From: Lichenibacterium dinghuense
GTDB lineage: Bacteria > Pseudomonadota > Alphaproteobacteria > Rhizobiales > Beijerinckiaceae
Direction of reading: 5' to 3'
DNA: 64,000 nt
Assembly: GCF_021730615.1 (NCBI RefSeq)
Contig: NZ_JAJLMN010000001.1
Coordinates: 4,351,501-4,415,500 of the forward strand
The position numbers and the translations under genes were made by a program. Positions 20,684-29,447 of the stretch are shown one piece after another; the stretch's first letter is position 1, and the number at the start of each line of letters is the position of its first letter. The notes under the pieces are model-generated. The model was not told the DNA's origin and did no database searches. It worked only from the letters and a program-made list of their open reading frames with translations.

Positions 20684-22828
20684 TTGGACGCCTTGGCCGA
20701 GATCAGACAGACCTTCTTCCAGGAATGCGACGAGCAGCTCGTCGAGCTCGAGGCCGGGCTCCTCGCCGTCGAGGGCGGCGACCGCGACCCCGAGGTGATC
20801 AACGCCGCCTTTCGCGCCGTCCATTCGGTGAAGGGCGGCGCCGGGGCCTTCAACCTCGTCGACCTCGTGCGCTTCGCCCACGCCTTCGAGAACGTGATGG
20901 ACCTCGTCCGCGTCGGCCGGCTGGAGCCGGCTCCCGCGCTGGTCCGCCTCATGCTCCGGGCCACCGACGTCCTGTCCGACCTGCTGCGCGCGGCGCGGGC
21001 CGACGCCCCGCACGACGCGGCGCGGGCCGACGCGGTGACGGCGGAGCTCGCGGCGGCCTGCGCGGGCCCTGTCCCCCCGCCGCCCGCGGCGTCGGCCGAC
21101 GATGCGATGCCGGTCTTCGCGCCCATCCCGGTCGACCTCGACGCCTTCGACGACCTCGGCGGCTCGGATGGGCCTGTGCCCAGCGGGACCGAGCGCTTCC
21201 TGATCTCGTTCCGCCCGCGCGCGGAGCTCTTCGCCAAGGGCAACGAGGTCACGGTGCTGATGCGCGAGCTCGCGCTGCTCGGCGCGCTCGACGTGTCCTG
21301 CGACGTCGGCGGCCTCCCCCGCCTCGACGGGCTCGACCCCGAGGCGGCCTATCTCGGCTGGACCGCGACGCTCGACACGGCCGCCGGGGAGGCGGCCGTC
21401 CGCGAGATCTTCGAATTCGCCGAATGGGACAGCGAGCTCGCGATCGAGCGGGTCGACGCCGCCCCGGCCGAGCCGGAGATGCCGGTCTTCGTCCCGATCC
21501 CCGTCGACGTCCTGCCGGACCTCGACGCGCCGGCGCCGGAGCCCGCACCCGGGGCACCGGCCGTCCCAGCGCCGTCGCCGGCCGAACCCGCCGCGAAGGC
21601 GGCGGACCCCGAGGGGCGCGGCGCGGCGCCGGTCACCACGATCCGCGTCGACCTCGGCCGCGTCGACCGGCTCATCGACCTCGTGGGCGAGCTCGTCATC
21701 AACCAGGCCATGCTGGCCGAGCGCGTGGCCGAGGCCGGCCTCGCCCGCGTGTCGCAAGTGGCCGTGGGCCTCGACGAGCTGGAGCAGCTCACCCGCGAGA
21801 TCCAGGACAGCGTCATGGCGATCCGGGCGCAGCCTGTGCGGTCCGTGTTCCAGCGCATGCCCCGCCTCGCCCGCGAGGTGGCGGCGCAGGTCGGCAAGAG
21901 CGTCCGCCTCGTCGTCCAGGGCGAGGGCACCGAGGTCGACAAGACGGTCGTCGAGCGCCTGATCGACCCGCTCACCCACATGATCCGCAACGCCATCGAC
22001 CACGGCCTGGAGCGGCCGGAGAAGCGCGCCGCCGCCGGCAAGCCCGAGGAGGGTCAGGTCAACCTGTCGGCCACCCACCGCTCCGGCCGCATCGTCATCG
22101 AGGTGTCGGACGACGGCGCGGGCATCGACCGGCCGCGCGTGCGCTCGATCGCGGTCGACAGGGGGCTGATCCCGGCGGACGCCCGGCTGACCGACGACGA
22201 GACCGACAACCTCATCTTCCTGCCCGGTTTCTCCACGGCCGCGGCCGTGTCCGACATCTCGGGACGCGGGGTCGGCATGGACGTGGTCAGGCGTTCCATC
22301 CAGGCGCTCGGCGGCCGCATCTCCATCGCGTCCCGGCCGGGCCTCGGCTCGACCTTCACCATGAGCCTGCCGCTCACGCTGGCGGTGCTGGACGGCATGG
22401 TGGTGTCCGTGGCCGGGCACACGCTCGTCGTGCCGCTCACCTCCATCGTCGAGATCCTGCTGCCCAAGGCGACGGCGGTGCACGGCTTCGGCGACGACGC
22501 CCGGGTGATCGGCGTGCGCGACACCTTCGTGCCCCTGGTCGACGTCGGCGAGGTCATGGCGCTGCGCGGCCGGCTCGACGACGCCCATTCCGGCGTGGCG
22601 CTGCTGGTGGAAGTGGAGGGCGGGACCCGCGCGGCGCTGCTGGTCGACGCCATCCAGGGCCAGCGCCAGGTCGTGATCAAGAGCCTGGAGGCCAACTACG
22701 GCCACGTGGCCGGCATCGCGGCCGCGACCATCCTCGGCGACGGCCGCGTCGCCCTGATCCTCGACGTCGACGCGGTCGCGGCGCCCGGCGCCCGCGGCCT
22801 TCTCCCCGCCCTCGCACGCGCAGGCTGA
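20684..22828 (+). CDS. cheA: chemotaxis histidine kinase CheA
   Basis: A 714-residue CheA. P1 HPt domain with phosphorylated H47 (AVHSVKGGAGAF); a P2-like regulator-binding domain at about 170-257; P3 dimerisation about 320-385; P4 ATPase with N-box HMIRNAIDHGLE, G1 DDGAGID and G2 GRGVGMDVV; P5 CheW-like domain at the C-terminus. The P2 domain is flanked by two almost identical decapeptides, MPVFAPIPVD (142-151) and MPVFVPIPVD (266-275). The start is a TTG with a GGGGGA site 8 nt upstream; no ATG fits the P1 N-terminus. It lies 33 bp after cheY. Confidence 0.95.
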   Translation: MDALAEIRQTFFQECDEQLVELEAGLLAVEGGDRDPEVINAAFRAVHSVKGGAGAFNLVDLVRFAHAFENVMDLVRVGRLEPAPALVRLMLRATDVLSDLLRAARADAPHDAARADAVTAELAAACAGPVPPPPAASADDAMPVFAPIPVDLDAFDDLGGSDGPVPSGTERFLISFRPRAELFAKGNEVTVLMRELALLGALDVSCDVGGLPRLDGLDPEAAYLGWTATLDTAAGEAAVREIFEFAEWDSELAIERVDAAPAEPEMPVFVPIPVDVLPDLDAPAPEPAPGAPAVPAPSPAEPAAKAADPEGRGAAPVTTIRVDLGRVDRLIDLVGELVINQAMLAERVAEAGLARVSQVAVGLDELEQLTREIQDSVMAIRAQPVRSVFQRMPRLAREVAAQVGKSVRLVVQGEGTEVDKTVVERLIDPLTHMIRNAIDHGLERPEKRAAAGKPEEGQVNLSATHRSGRIVIEVSDDGAGIDRPRVRSIAVDRGLIPADARLTDDETDNLIFLPGFSTAAAVSDISGRGVGMDVVRRSIQALGGRISIASRPGLGSTFTMSLPLTLAVLDGMVVSVAGHTLVVPLTSIVEILLPKATAVHGFGDDARVIGVRDTFVPLVDVGEVMALRGRLDDAHSGVALLVEVEGGTRAALLVDAIQGQRQVVIKSLEANYGHVAGIAAATILGDGRVALILDVDAVAAPGARGLLPALARAG

Positions 22829-22834
22829 CCCGCG

Positions 22835-23302
22835 ATGGACCTCACCCAGAAGACCGACGGCGCGGCTCCGCGCGAGCTGATCTCCTTCCTGATCGGCGAC
22901 CAGGAGTTCTGCGTCGACATCATGACCGTGCGCGAGATCCGGGGTTGGAGCCCCGCCACGCCGCTCCCCCACGCGCCGGCCTACGTGCGCGGCGTCATCA
23001 ACCTGCGCGGCGCGGTGCTGTCGATCGTCGACCTCGCGGCGCGCCTGGGCCTGCCCGCCACGGAGCCGACCGCGCGCGCCGTGGTGATCGTGGCGCAGAT
23101 GGGCGGCCGCGTGGTGGGCCTGCTCGTCGACGCCGTCACGGGCATCCTGACCGTCACGGCCGACGCCGTGCAGCCGACGCCCGACGTCGGATCCGACATG
23201 GCGCGCAGCTTCGTGGCGGGCGTGCTGGCCGTCGAGGGGCGGATGATCAGCCTCGTCACGCTCGACAACGTGCTGCCCCCGGTCGAGCGGGAGGCCGCGT
23301 GA
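22835..23302 (+). CDS. cheW: chemotaxis coupling protein CheW
   Basis: A 155-residue single CheW domain linking receptor and CheA. The conserved core reads [21 protein letters not shown], then [23 protein letters not shown], and [19 protein letters not shown]. The length is typical. The ATG is 6 bp after the cheA stop, and its TGA overlaps the cheR GTG, so expression of coupling protein and methyltransferase is linked. Confidence 0.95.
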   Translation: MDLTQKTDGAAPRELISFLIGDQEFCVDIMTVREIRGWSPATPLPHAPAYVRGVINLRGAVLSIVDLAARLGLPATEPTARAVVIVAQMGGRVVGLLVDAVTGILTVTADAVQPTPDVGSDMARSFVAGVLAVEGRMISLVTLDNVLPPVEREAA

Positions 23303-24201
23303 CCGCCGCGGCCCGTCCCAAGGCCCGGACCGCCGCGGCGGCGAAGCGCGACGACGGCGGATGCGCGCTCGGCCCCCGCGAGTTCAAGCGCATCGCCGCC
23401 CTGGTCCACGCCGAATCCGGCATCTTCCTGCCCGAGGGCAAGGTCGACCTGGTCTACGCGCGCCTGGTCAGGCGCCTGCGCGCCCTCGGCTTCGACTCGT
23501 TCCGCGACTACTGCGCCCTGGTCGAGGGCGAGGGCGGGATCGACGAGCGCCAGGGCATGATCGCGGCCCTGACCACCAACGTCACGAGCTTCTACCGCGA
23601 GCCGCACCACTTCAAGCACCTCCGCGAGTCGATCCTCCCCGACCTCGCCGCGCGCGCCCGCGCCGGCGGCCGCGTGAGGCTGTGGTCGGCCGGCTGCTCG
23701 CGCGGCCACGAGCCCTACTCGCTCGCCATGACGGTGCTGTCCGTCCTGCCGGACGCGGCGGAGCGCGACGTCCGCATCCTCGCGACCGACATCGACCCCC
23801 ACGTCCTCGCCGAAGGGCGGGCCGGCAGCTACGAGCGCGAGGTGCTCGCCGACGCCCCGCCCGCGGAGGTGGCCCGCCATTTCGAGCCGGCGGACGGCCG
23901 GGGCGGCGCCTCGCACCTCGCCGCGGGCGGGGCCCTCCGGCGCCTCGTCGCCTTCCGCGAGCTCAACCTCGTGGGCGAGTGGCCGATGTCCGGCCTGTTC
24001 GACGTCGTCTTCTGCCGCAACGTGGCGATCTACTTCGACGAGGCCACGCAGGCGCGGCTGTGGATGCGCTTCGCCGAGCGGACCCGCCCCGGCGGCACGC
24101 TGTGCATCGGCCACTCGGAGCGCCTGTCCGGCCCCGCCCTCGGCCGCTATTCGGGCGTCGGCGTGACCACCTACCGTCTCGACGGGGGGCGGCCGGCGTG
24201 A
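23299..24201 (+). CDS. cheR: chemotaxis protein methyltransferase CheR
   Basis: Methylates receptor glutamates using S-adenosylmethionine. The 300-residue protein has the N-terminal helical domain with the [14 protein letters not shown] motif and the Rossmann domain with the SAM site [25 protein letters not shown] and [14 protein letters not shown] low-complexity N-terminal lead of about 25 residues precedes the family homology. The GTG start overlaps the cheW stop (GTGA). The GWEEF-like tail of the receptor in this operon could tether it. Confidence 0.94.
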   Translation: MTAAARPKARTAAAAKRDDGGCALGPREFKRIAALVHAESGIFLPEGKVDLVYARLVRRLRALGFDSFRDYCALVEGEGGIDERQGMIAALTTNVTSFYREPHHFKHLRESILPDLAARARAGGRVRLWSAGCSRGHEPYSLAMTVLSVLPDAAERDVRILATDIDPHVLAEGRAGSYEREVLADAPPAEVARHFEPADGRGGASHLAAGGALRRLVAFRELNLVGEWPMSGLFDVVFCRNVAIYFDEATQARLWMRFAERTRPGGTLCIGHSERLSGPALGRYSGVGVTTYRLDGGRPA

Positions 24202-25271
24202 GGCGTTATCGCGTCCTCGTGGTCGACGACTCGCCCACCATGCGCCGCCTCGTGTCGGCCGTGCTGCGGGCCTCGCCGGACCTCGACGTGGTGGGCGAGG
24301 CCTGCGACGCCATCGAGGCCCGCGCGGCCATCAAGGCGCTCGATCCCGACGTGGTGACGCTCGACGTCGAGATGCCGGGCATGGACGGGCTCGACTTCCT
24401 CGAACGGCTCATGACGCTGCGGCCGATGCCGGTCGTGATGGTGTCGAGCCTCACGGAGCGATGCGGCGAGATCGCGACCCGTGCGCTCGCGATCGGCGCC
24501 GTCGACTGCGTAGCCAAGCCGGTGCCGGGCGACGGCGAGCCCTTCGCGGATCTCGCCCGCAAGGTGAGGGCGGCCGCCGCGGTCCGGGTCCGCCGCCCCG
24601 AGGCCGCCGAGCGCCCGGAGCCGGCCCCCGCCGGCTACGCGCCCGACGGGAGGGTCGTGGCCGTCGGCTCGTCGACGGGCGGCGTCGAGGCGCTCATCGC
24701 CGTGCTGGGCGTGCTGCCCGCCGACTGCTCGCCCGTGGTGGTGACGCAGCACATGCCGCCGCTGTTCACCCGCTCGCTCGCCGACCGGCTCGACCGGCTG
24801 TGCGCCCCGGCGGTGTGCGAGGCGACCGACGGGGCTCCGCTGGTTCCGGGCCGGGTCTACCTCGCGCCGGGCGGCGCGAAGCACCTCGAAGTGGTGCGCG
24901 GGTCGAGCGCGAGGCCGGGCGGCCCGGCGCGCTGCCGCCTGCGCGAGGGCGAGCCGGTGAACGGCCATCGGCCGTCGGTGGACGCGCTGTTCCGCTCCGT
25001 CGCGCGCCACCTCGGCCCCGCCGCCGTCGGGGTCATCCTCACCGGCATGGGGCGCGACGGGGCCGACGGCCTGCGCGCCATGCGCGACGCCGGCGCCGCC
25101 ACGCTCGGCCAGGACGCCGCGACGTCGCTGGTCTACGGCATGCCCCGCACGGCCTTCGAGGCCGGCGGGGTCGAGCGGCAGCTGCCGCTCCACAGGATCG
25201 GCGCGGAGATCGCCGCGATGACGGATGCCACGAACCGGAAGACGAGCCGATGCCGCAAGCCGCACAGCTGA
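24198..25271 (+). CDS. cheB: chemotaxis methylesterase CheB
   Basis: A 357-residue receiver-plus-esterase protein that demethylates receptors when phosphorylated. The receiver has phosphoacceptor D56 ([11 protein letters not shown]). After a linker at about 125-150 comes the esterase with GSSTGG (157-162, nucleophile S159), H185 (TQHMPP) and the catalytic Asp in GMGRDGADG. The GTG start overlaps the cheR stop; the 3' end overlaps the next receiver gene by 22 bp. Confidence 0.95.
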   Translation: MRRYRVLVVDDSPTMRRLVSAVLRASPDLDVVGEACDAIEARAAIKALDPDVVTLDVEMPGMDGLDFLERLMTLRPMPVVMVSSLTERCGEIATRALAIGAVDCVAKPVPGDGEPFADLARKVRAAAAVRVRRPEAAERPEPAPAGYAPDGRVVAVGSSTGGVEALIAVLGVLPADCSPVVVTQHMPPLFTRSLADRLDRLCAPAVCEATDGAPLVPGRVYLAPGGAKHLEVVRGSSARPGGPARCRLREGEPVNGHRPSVDALFRSVARHLGPAAVGVILTGMGRDGADGLRAMRDAGAATLGQDAATSLVYGMPRTAFEAGGVERQLPLHRIGAEIAAMTDATNRKTSRCRKPHS

Positions 25272-25639
25272 AAGTCATGATCGCCGACGACCAGCAGACG
25301 AGCCGGATGCTGATCCGCGCGGCGCTGGCCGAGCTCGGCATCGTCAACATCGCCATGGCCAAGGACGGCGGGGAGGCGCTCGAGATGATCATCAAGACCC
25401 CCGTCCACCTCGTCATCTCCGACTACCACATGCCCAAGCTCAACGGCGTGGAGCTGCTGCAGGCGGTGCGGGCCCACGGCCCGACGCAGAAGAGCGCCTT
25501 CTTCCTGCTCACGGGGGCGGAGAGCACTGAGTTCCTGCAGCTCGCGATCAAAATGAAGGTGAACAACTACCTCAAGAAGCCCGTCTCGGTGCCGGAGCTG
25601 AGGAGCAAGATCGAAGCCGTCTTCGGGGCGCTCCAGTGA
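25250..25639 (+). CDS. chemotaxis response regulator CheY (second copy)
   Basis: A single receiver domain of 129 residues with phosphoacceptor D58 ([13 protein letters not shown]), acidic D13-D14 and the conserved Lys in [11 protein letters not shown]. It starts inside the 3' end of cheB and ends 4 bp into cheD. In S. meliloti the gene at this position is CheY2, the regulator that acts on the flagellar motor. The N-terminus ([16 protein letters not shown]) could alternatively begin at the internal Met 10. Confidence 0.9.
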   Translation: MPQAAQLKVMIADDQQTSRMLIRAALAELGIVNIAMAKDGGEALEMIIKTPVHLVISDYHMPKLNGVELLQAVRAHGPTQKSAFFLLTGAESTEFLQLAIKMKVNNYLKKPVSVPELRSKIEAVFGALQ

Positions 25640-26199
25640 CGGCGGCCGCGACGCCTCCTTCCCGCAGGCTCGTCGGCGACGCGTCCGCGCGGGTGCGCCA
25701 CGTCGTCCAGGGCGAGCACAAGGTCGGCGACGATCCGGACGAGTGCCTGGTCACGCTGCTCGGGTCCTGCGTCTCGGCCTGCCTCCACGACCCCGTCGCC
25801 GGGCTCGGCGGCATGAACCACTTCCTGCTGCCCGGCGCGGAGGCCGGTGGGCGCGGCGGTGAGAGCCTCGGCGTGCATGCCATGGAGCTGCTGGTCAACG
25901 CGCTGCTCGTCCGCGGCGCGTCCCGGTCGCGCCTGGTCGCGAAGCTGTTCGGCGGCGCCGACACGATGCGCGGCCTGTCCGACGTCGGGGCGAGGAACGC
26001 CGCCTTCGCGAGCGCCTTCCTGGCGCGCGAGGGCGTCCACGTCGCCTCGGAGTGCCTCGGCGGCGCGCGCGGCCGCAAGCTCCAGTTCTGGCCCGCCTCG
26101 GGCCGGGCGCGGCGCAGCTTCATGGCGGCCGCGGCGGTCGTGACCGGGGCTGGCCCCGCGACGTCGGCGCCGGCCTCCGGCGTGCTCGAACTCTTCTGA
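25636..26199 (+). CDS. cheD: chemoreceptor glutamine deamidase CheD
   Basis: Converts specific receptor glutamines to glutamate. The catalytic Cys C45 is in TLLGSCVSACLHD, and the His H62 is in GGMNHFLLP, with the 17-residue spacing known for CheD enzymes. It starts with a GTG overlapping the preceding receiver stop. The 187-residue length is normal; the C-terminus ends in the acidic/hydrophobic VLELF. Confidence 0.93.
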   Translation: MTAAATPPSRRLVGDASARVRHVVQGEHKVGDDPDECLVTLLGSCVSACLHDPVAGLGGMNHFLLPGAEAGGRGGESLGVHAMELLVNALLVRGASRSRLVAKLFGGADTMRGLSDVGARNAAFASAFLAREGVHVASECLGGARGRKLQFWPASGRARRSFMAAAAVVTGAGPATSAPASGVLELF

Positions 26200-26216
26200 A
26201 CGCGAGGCGCGGTGCC

Positions 26217-26603
26217 ATGCCACGACGGACCCCGCCCGCCATCCCCGACCCGGCCGTCGAGGGCGACGAGGTCGCTATCCTGCTCGACCGCCTGCGGAGG
26301 GAGCTGGTCGACCTGCACGCCGCGACGGTCGACCTGCAGCTCTGCCTCGGGCCCACGCTGGCCGCCGCGGCCGGCGACGGCGCGGTCCTGCGCGCGGGCC
26401 AGACCCTGGACCTCCTGACGCAGTCGCTCGACGGTCTGGCGACCTTCGCGGGCGCCGCGAGCCGCCAAGTCTCGGGCTCCGGCCGGCTCGACGCCGCGGC
26501 CGCGGCCGCAACCGTCACGCTCGACGCTCTGTCGTCGCGCCTGGCCGGCCGTGCGCCCTCGCGATCCTCCGGGCGCCGCCCCGGCGACCTCGACCTGTTC
26601 TGA
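26217..26603 (+). CDS. small chemotaxis operon protein, CheT-like, with a CheZ-type DxxxQ motif
   Basis: A 128-residue, mostly helical protein with no named domain that I recognise. It occupies the place of CheT, the last gene of the S. meliloti che operon, a proposed remote relative of the CheY-P phosphatase CheZ. The predicted long helix about 55-80 contains D65-L-L-T-Q69, which has the DxxxQ spacing of the CheZ catalytic motif, and the C-terminus GDLDLF resembles the CheY-binding tail of CheZ. The ATG lies 17 bp after cheD. Phosphatase activity is a hypothesis from these two short motifs. Confidence 0.6.
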   Translation: MPRRTPPAIPDPAVEGDEVAILLDRLRRELVDLHAATVDLQLCLGPTLAAAAGDGAVLRAGQTLDLLTQSLDGLATFAGAASRQVSGSGRLDAAAAAATVTLDALSSRLAGRAPSRSSGRRPGDLDLF

Positions 26604-26712
26604 GGCGCCGTCAGGGGCGCCCCGGACGCGGCGGCATCCTCCACACCAGCGTTCGGCCCCATCCTGCCCCGACGGACGAGCGGCCGGCGCCGCGCCCCTG
26701 CCGAGGTGGAAC

Positions 26713-27396
26713 ATGCGGATCGTGGCGCTGGTCACGCAGAAGGGGGGATCGGGCAAAAGCACGCTCGCGGCCTCGATCGCGGTCGAGATGCAGGCCCGCG
26801 GGGAAACGGTGTTCCTGGTCGACATGGACCCCCAGCGGTCGCTCGCCACCTGGGCGAGGGGGCGGTCGGACCGGCGCCTGGCGGGTGCGGCCGTCGGCCC
26901 CGAGCGCCTCGACGACGTCCTGGCGACGCTCCGCGCGCGCGCCGTCACGCTGTCGGTGATCGACACGCCCGCGAACCTGTCCCCGGCCACCGACGCCGCC
27001 ATCCTCGCGGCCGACCTCATCCTCGTGCCCGTGCGCCCGACGGCCTTCGACCTGTGGGCCGCCGAGGCGACCTGGCGCCGGGTGCGCGACCTCGGGCGGG
27101 ACTGCGCCTTCGTGCTGAACCAGTGCCCGACCCTCCAGGTCAGCCGGCGCGTGCGGACCGGCATCGAGGCCCTCGACGCCATGGGGGCCGTGCTGTCCCC
27201 GCCCGTCACCGCGCGGGTCGACTATCAGGACGCCATGTCGCGCGGCCTCGGGCCGTCGGAGGTCGACCCGGCCGGGGAGGCCTCGCGGGAGATCCGGCTG
27301 CTGTGCCGCGCGATCCGGCGGCGGATCGACGACTCTTGCGCGGGCCGCTCACGGGGGCAGCAGAGCGCGGCCGTGCAGGCCGGCCCGCCACGATGA
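26713..27396 (+). CDS. ParA/MinD-family ATPase
   Basis: A 227-residue Walker-type ATPase with the deviant P-loop KGGSGKST (10-17), the A' motif FLVDMDPQRSL and Walker B-like VIDTPANL. It has no N-terminal HTH, so it is a type Ib/orphan ParA, not a plasmid-type ParA with operator-binding domain. No parB or parS is next to it. It lies 109 bp after the che operon on the same strand. One reading is a PpfA/ParC-like positioner of the cytoplasmic chemoreceptor cluster; the other is a leftover of the mobile element that begins immediately downstream. The 3' end overlaps the recombinase remnant frame by 4 bp. Confidence 0.85.
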   Translation: MRIVALVTQKGGSGKSTLAASIAVEMQARGETVFLVDMDPQRSLATWARGRSDRRLAGAAVGPERLDDVLATLRARAVTLSVIDTPANLSPATDAAILAADLILVPVRPTAFDLWAAEATWRRVRDLGRDCAFVLNQCPTLQVSRRVRTGIEALDAMGAVLSPPVTARVDYQDAMSRGLGPSEVDPAGEASREIRLLCRAIRRRIDDSCAGRSRGQQSAAVQAGPPR

Positions 27397-27938
27397 CGGA
27401 ATTCTCCTCGACCGCTGCTCGGCCTGAGGCGCCTTGGCATCCGGCGCAGGGCAGGCGGAGCGGCTCAGCGGGCGGCGCGTCGACCTCGACGGGGCGCGTC
27501 ACCACGTTCTGCGACGTCGGCCAACTGGTGGCCGTGCGGGCTGTCCGCGATGGTGGCGGCTTGGCGCACGGCCGGACGTTCCACGACCTGCGCGGCAAGG
27601 CCGTGCTGATGCTCAATATGGCGGGCGCGACCGAGGCCGAGATCGCCACCATCGCGAGTCACAGCCTGCGCGACGTGCGTTCGATCCTCGACAAGCACTA
27701 TTTTCACCGGGATACCCGGCTCGCGGACGCGGGGATCGACAAGGTCGACGCCATGATCGCCGCCATGGGTTCGCCGGCGAACGACGTCGCGATCGGCGCG
27801 GCCCGCGGCGAACGTCAGTCGAACAGCCTCACCGGGCGGGAAGCGATCGATGATCCAGCGCCTGGCGATTCTGGCCGCCCTCCTGACGTTCGCCGCGTGC
27901 GGTGCGCCGTCGGCCGGCAGGCCCTATCGCATGATTGA
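27393..27938 (+). pseudogene. tyrosine recombinase, C-terminal remnant
   Basis: Within this frame only about residues 65-110 are recognisable: the catalytic-domain end of a phage-type integrase, with FHDLRG (box II His-x-x-Arg), then SHSLRDVRSIL (the His/Trp site) and the nucleophile Tyr in LDKHYFHRD. The first 60 codons are low-complexity and do not resemble a recombinase, and the N-terminal and core-binding domains are missing; normal length is 350-420 residues. The active-site end is preserved but the protein cannot be functional alone. It marks an old integration event at the border between the che region and the island. Confidence 0.7.
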
Positions 27939-27978
27939 CCTCACGATGGTCGGCTGTTTCCGATGCGGCGCCTGTTAA
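27850..27978 (+). CDS. possible 42-residue lipoprotein with a Cys-rich tail
   Basis: A short reading frame, in another phase from the recombinase remnant, encodes a clean lipoprotein signal: M-IQRLAILAALLTFAAC, with a lipobox-like FAAC ending at C17, then a short mature part ending VGCFRCGAC with three further Cys residues (C36, C39, C42). The TAA stop lies in the AT-rich start of the intergenic region. The signal is convincing in form but the gene overlaps the decayed recombinase end and has no strong ribosome site, so it may be accidental. Confidence 0.4.
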   Translation: MIQRLAILAALLTFAACGAPSAGRPYRMIDLTMVGCFRCGAC

Positions 27979-28041
27979 ATCACATGTTAAAAGCGATTTC
28001 GCCGCGGTGCGGAAAAGCTGAAAGACATTAGCAAAAACAGG

Positions 28042-28057
28042 TGGCTGGGGGACCTGG
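28042..28057 (-). other. 16-bp tRNA 3'-end fragment (probable att scar, tRNA-Gln type)
   Basis: On the minus strand this reads CCAGGTCCCCCAGCCA: the 3' strand of a T-stem (CCAGG), a 7-nt acceptor strand (TCCCCCA), a discriminator G and CCA. This matches the end I recall for alphaproteobacterial tRNA-Gln. No T-loop or remaining tRNA is present, so it is not a tRNA gene. It lies about 100 bp from the recombinase remnant, as expected for the attachment site left by a tRNA-targeting element. Confidence 0.5.
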
Positions 28058-28508
28058 ACCCCAAGCCGTTCAGTCTGAGCCTGCTATGCCACTGAAAAAG
28101 CTCACCTAACCTGAAATCCAACCGCGATCTGCTCCCGCAATGTGGACCACCCGTGAGGAGCATGTCAATCTCGCGACAAAGCCATTTCTGCCTTGCCAGT
28201 CATGAGGAGGACCCGCCACGGAAAATTATTGAACAAGCCCTGGGTTGTTTTCCCCAATCCTGTTCAGGACCCTGACTATCATGCAGGCTGTTGCTTTGAC
28301 GGTCCGGGGCTCGCGCAACTGGCGTGGCCCTGGTCGTTGTCCTTGTTCAACCCCGCACTCGGCACGAAGCTCCTGATGGCGACATGAACTGCACGAAACG
28401 CGAAGCGATCACGCGTTCAGCCGCCGCTATCATATGGTTGTAGGATAGACTTCCGTCTGCGCTTACCATGTCCATATCCGCCGGAGTGCCAGCGACGGCC
28501 CGGAGCAG
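28058..28508. other. intergenic stretch without a supportable gene
   Basis: About 450 bp of mixed base composition, lower in GC than the flanking chromosome. A 64-codon frame at 28193-28387 has no recognisable domain or convincing ribosome site and I leave it out. The right end should hold the promoter of the alpha/beta hydrolase. Interpreted as island border sequence. Confidence 0.4.
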
Positions 28509-29447
28509 ATGCACGCGATGAATTTCGGCGCAGGCAGGCTCGAGATCATTCGAAAAGGTCCCCGCAGCCTGCCCGGGTACCCGCCCTTGCTGTTGGTTCA
28601 CGGAGCGTGGCACGGTGTCTGGTGCTGGCAGCAGGGCTTCATGGACGCACTGGCGGATCATGGACACGAGGTCGCGGCCCTGAGCCTACGGGGGCATGGA
28701 AACAGTCCCGGAGGTGGCCGCTTCGCGATATCCCGGCACGGCATTCGGGACTACGTCGACGATGTCGCCACCGTCGCGGAAACGCTCACACGGCCGCCGG
28801 TCATCGTGGGCCACTCCATGGGAGGGTTCATCGCCCAACGCTATCTCTGTGATCGCCATCCGGCGATTGGGGCCGTGCTGCTGGCGTCCGTACCCCCGAC
28901 CGGCGTCTTTCCGTTGTTCCTTCGCTTGCTGCGTTCCGAGCCTTTGGCGACGGCCACTGCCGTAATGTCGCTCGATCTTGGACGTTTGCTCCACGACCCC
29001 GCGCGAGCGGCACGCATGTTGTTCTCCGACGCTCTGGACACAACGGAGCTTCTCGCCCTCCACCGACTGCTCGGCGGTGAGTCGTTTCGTGTCTTCGTTG
29101 AGCTCCTGGCGCCCCGTCTCGATCCTACGCAGGCCGTCGCACCCGCAGCCGTGATCGCGGCCGGAGCCGACGCGCTGTTCACGCGAGCCGAAGCTCGCTC
29201 GACTGCGTACGCGTGGAAAACCCGCGAGACAGTTTTCGACGGACTGGCCCATGACCTGATGCTTGTTCCGGGATGGCTCGCCGTAGCCGCGGCGGTCTCT
29301 CAACGTGCCGTGGCTTTCGATGGACCGGACAGGGGTTCCATCGAGGCTGCTGTGCGCCAAGCGGGCCGAGGGTCAATCCCCCCCAAACGCCCCGCCACAC
29401 AGGCGCGACATCTTCGTTCTGATCCAGGACTTCTCAATGCACGGTGA
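28509..29447 (+). CDS. alpha/beta hydrolase
   Basis: A 312-residue serine hydrolase. Oxyanion-hole segment LLVHGAWHGVW (HGAWHG at 31-36), nucleophile elbow GHSMGG with S103, and a C-terminal catalytic His in FDGLAHDLMLVPGW; the acid is probably the Asp in AAGADALFT. The cap region is at about 125-210. No signal peptide. It may be an esterase, lactonase or haloperoxidase-like enzyme. Its 3' end overlaps the convergent LuxR gene by 14 bp, so the two may be a hydrolase/regulator pair carried by the island. An ATG three codons in (28518) is an equally good start. Confidence 0.85.
   Translation: MHAMNFGAGRLEIIRKGPRSLPGYPPLLLVHGAWHGVWCWQQGFMDALADHGHEVAALSLRGHGNSPGGGRFAISRHGIRDYVDDVATVAETLTRPPVIVGHSMGGFIAQRYLCDRHPAIGAVLLASVPPTGVFPLFLRLLRSEPLATATAVMSLDLGRLLHDPARAARMLFSDALDTTELLALHRLLGGESFRVFVELLAPRLDPTQAVAPAAVIAAGADALFTRAEARSTAYAWKTRETVFDGLAHDLMLVPGWLAVAAAVSQRAVAFDGPDRGSIEAAVRQAGRGSIPPKRPATQARHLRSDPGLLNAR

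Noticed and set aside
19751-22972. A 1073-codon minus-strand frame opposite cheA
   Set aside because: His/Asp/Arg/Gly-rich antisense translation typical of GC-rich genomes; the plus strand encodes complete STAS, CheY and CheA proteins.
20725-24201. A 1158-codon plus-strand frame ending in CheR
   Set aside because: Only the 300-codon CheR part after the GTG at 23299 has family motifs; the earlier part is a shifted reading of cheA and cheW.
26713-27396. Plasmid partition locus
   Set aside because: ParA-like ATPase without a ParB gene or parS-like repeats; better explained as receptor-cluster positioning or an orphan.
28042-28120. A tRNA gene near the recombinase remnant
   Set aside because: Only 16 bp of a 3' end are present; no T-loop, anticodon arm or D arm on either side.
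28193-28387. 64-codon frame in the island border
   Set aside because: No domain, no ribosome site and atypical composition.
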